From: Bacteroides sedimenti
GTDB lineage: Bacteria; Bacteroidota; Bacteroidia; Bacteroidales; Bacteroidaceae
NCBI RefSeq assembly: GCF_040365225.1
Contig: NZ_AP028055.1
Location: 2,790,001 to 2,854,000 of the forward strand
DNA length: 64,000 nucleotides
Direction of reading: 5' to 3'
The stretch's first letter is position 1. Each line of letters begins with the position of its first letter. Shown here one piece after another: positions 62,563 to 64,000 of the stretch. A model generated the notes under the pieces. That model saw only the letters and a list, made by a program, of their open reading frames with translations, was not told the origin of the DNA and searched no databases. Position numbers and translations under genes: made by a program.

Positions 62563-64000
62563 CTTTTATTGCTTTTCAAGCGTTTGAATAAGCGTAGCAA
62601 CTCACCAACCCACAACACAACAGAGGTTAAACCGAAAATAGCTGCCCAGGTACTAAGACTAAGAGGCTCCGTACGGAATACCTTACCGCCAAACTGTACA
62701 ATGAGGAACTGACCTGCAAGGATCAGCACCAATACAAGTTCTATTCCGTATGATTTTCTGATTCCTTTGAACGCAGAATCATTGGTGCCAAATACACGGG
62801 CGTTGAAGAGGTTCCAGAATTGCAGCATCACAAACGTAGTAAAGAATACCGTCAGGTTGTGCACACTCATATCACCGATATTTCCGGTATAGTGATAAAT
62901 CATTCCTAAAAGAAGAACCAGAAAGGCGCCACCTACTCCAAGAATGTTATAACGCATCTGCTTTGAGATAATAAAGTCGGTACCCTTACGTGGCTTTTCT
63001 TTCATAACCTCGTCACTAGGCGGAATTGAGGCAAGTGCCAAGGCGGCAAAAGTATCCATAATCAGGTTCACCCAAAGCATCTGTGTAACCGTCAGCGGAA
63101 GTTCAGTCCCGATAAATGCACCAAGCAGTACAATAAGCAATGCCACAAAGTTAATGGTCAGCTGGAAAACTATAAAGCGCTGAATATTCTTGTACAGAGA
63201 ACGCCCCCACATTACTGCGGTACTGATGCTGTTAAATGAATCGTCCATCAGTGTAATATCACTGGCTTCTTTAGCTACAGAGGTTCCTGTACCCATGGAA
63301 AGTCCCACCTGAGCGTGATTCAAGGCTGGAGCATCATTTGTTCCGTCACCGGTAACAGCTACCACTGCACCTTTTTGCTGCAGCAACTGAACAAGTCGTT
63401 GCTTATCTGTAGGACGAGCTCGCGACATAATCTTCAGGTCCAATACTCTATCCAGCAACTCCTCATCGCTGAGTTCGGCAAAACCGGCACCTGTTATATG
63501 GTTCCGTTCGGTATCTTTCTCTGTCCATAGACCAATCTGGCGGGCAATCTCCTTTGCTGTTCCCGGAGTATCACCTGTCACAATCTTCACATCGATTCCT
63601 GCCGACTGACATTTGCCTACTGCAGCAGGCACATCCAGACGGATCGGGTCGGATATGGCCACAACTCCCAGGAAGTTTAAGTCATTCCCGGCAGCCAGGT
63701 CCACACAATCATTCGGTGTACTTGCATCCACTATTTTATAAGCAAATCCCAGCGTACGCATGGCCATATTCTGATATGCCAGCAATTGCGCTTCAATGGT
63801 TGGGCGATATTCTGCCGCAGGCACCACTTTATCACCAAGGATTACCTGTTTACATTTTCCCAATACAATTTCGGGAGCCCCTTTCATGTAAAGTATCTTC
63901 TTTCCTTCCAGAAGTGAGGACTGTACCAACGTAGCCATGAACTTCCTTTCGGTAGAGAATGTGAGTTGATCGTACACTTTAGCATCTTCGCGAAGTTCAA
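62559..64000 (-). CDS. calcium-type P-type ATPase, C-terminal part (cut by window edge)
   Basis: The frame remains open to the right edge of the window, so the first part of the gene (membrane segments 1-4 and the DKTGT phosphorylation site) lies outside. What is visible is part of the nucleotide domain (FSTERKFMATLV and KGAPEIVLGKC), the hinge VTGDGTNDAPALNHAQVG near the middle, and the last six membrane segments ending RLFKRLKSNKR. It matches PMCA-type cation ATPases of Bacteroides. Calcium is the likely ion but is not proved by what is visible. It is the first gene of an operon with HAD and ribF. Confidence 0.92.
   Translation of the reverse strand, partial: ELREDAKVYDQLTFSTERKFMATLVQSSLLEGKKILYMKGAPEIVLGKCKQVILGDKVVPAAEYRPTIEAQLLAYQNMAMRTLGFAYKIVDASTPNDCVDLAAGNDLNFLGVVAISDPIRLDVPAAVGKCQSAGIDVKIVTGDTPGTAKEIARQIGLWTEKDTERNHITGAGFAELSDEELLDRVLDLKIMSRARPTDKQRLVQLLQQKGAVVAVTGDGTNDAPALNHAQVGLSMGTGTSVAKEASDITLMDDSFNSISTAVMWGRSLYKNIQRFIVFQLTINFVALLIVLLGAFIGTELPLTVTQMLWVNLIMDTFAALALASIPPSDEVMKEKPRKGTDFIISKQMRYNILGVGGAFLVLLLGMIYHYTGNIGDMSVHNLTVFFTTFVMLQFWNLFNARVFGTNDSAFKGIRKSYGIELVLVLILAGQFLIVQFGGKVFRTEPLSLSTWAAIFGLTSVVLWVGELLRLFKRLKSNKR

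Overview
The window is bacterial chromosome from a member of the Bacteroidales, most likely Bacteroides or a close relative. Four things point there. SecD and SecF are fused. IspG is the long 614-residue form. There are SusC-like and DUF4491-type envelope genes. Many genes are preceded by the Bacteroidetes -7 promoter word TAnnTTTG, and three sites also carry TTTG 19-20 bases upstream. No species can be named from the sequence alone. Base composition is moderately AT-rich, with clearly higher AT in 7.95-9.1 kb and 39.2-42.9 kb.

Layout. 0-7.8 kb: a polysaccharide-deacetylase-like gene, upp, the KorAB 2-oxoacid:ferredoxin oxidoreductase and a beta-barrel receptor. 7.9-12.5 kb: tRNA-Arg(CCT), 1.1 kb of apparently non-coding DNA, then a four-gene operon of an ECF-type S component, a small phosphoribosyltransferase, a DUF362 protein and a six-cluster NapH/NapG-like iron-sulfur fusion. 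12.7-20.8 kb: secDF, then a compact operon of two rhomboid proteases, an EEP-family enzyme and an M3 peptidase lipoprotein. 21-25.9 kb: HU, argS, topA. 26-33.7 kb: an outer-membrane barrel with a 1002-residue TPR protein, then the AmmeMemoRadiSam pair (radical SAM enzyme facing a Memo/AMMECR1 fusion). 33.8-38.7 kb: a BNR-repeat lipoprotein, a Nudix hydrolase, two identical tRNA-Asn genes, a PfkB kinase and an S41 protease.

38.7-45.0 kb is an accessory island between core genes. It holds two long hairpin elements, a short repeat array closed by a perfect 19-bp inverted repeat, a broken secreted-protein gene, an orphan secreted protein, a stop-interrupted remnant, a SUKH/SMI1-KNR4 immunity-like gene, a 150-bp direct repeat on either side of these, and a repeat-rich beta-helix surface protein with a sorting-type C-terminus. 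45-52.3 kb returns to core genes (ispG, purE, gcvH, a PAP2-like membrane protein, rpoN, a nucleoside kinase, rubredoxin). 52.3-64 kb holds a sirtuin, two tandem FKBP isomerases, an Lrp regulator, ptb-buk, an LD-carboxypeptidase, an M28 peptidase, sufE, an orphan HMA-like membrane protein, ribF, a HAD phosphatase and the C-terminal part of a P-type calcium ATPase that runs off the right edge.

The two best candidates for undescribed biology are the S component-phosphoribosyltransferase-DUF362-FeS operon (9.1-12.5 kb), which looks like a salvage or redox route for an unidentified base-like compound, and the repeat-bounded cassette region with its hairpin elements (38.9-42.5 kb). The AmmeMemoRadiSam pair is a known conserved set whose reaction I cannot state.
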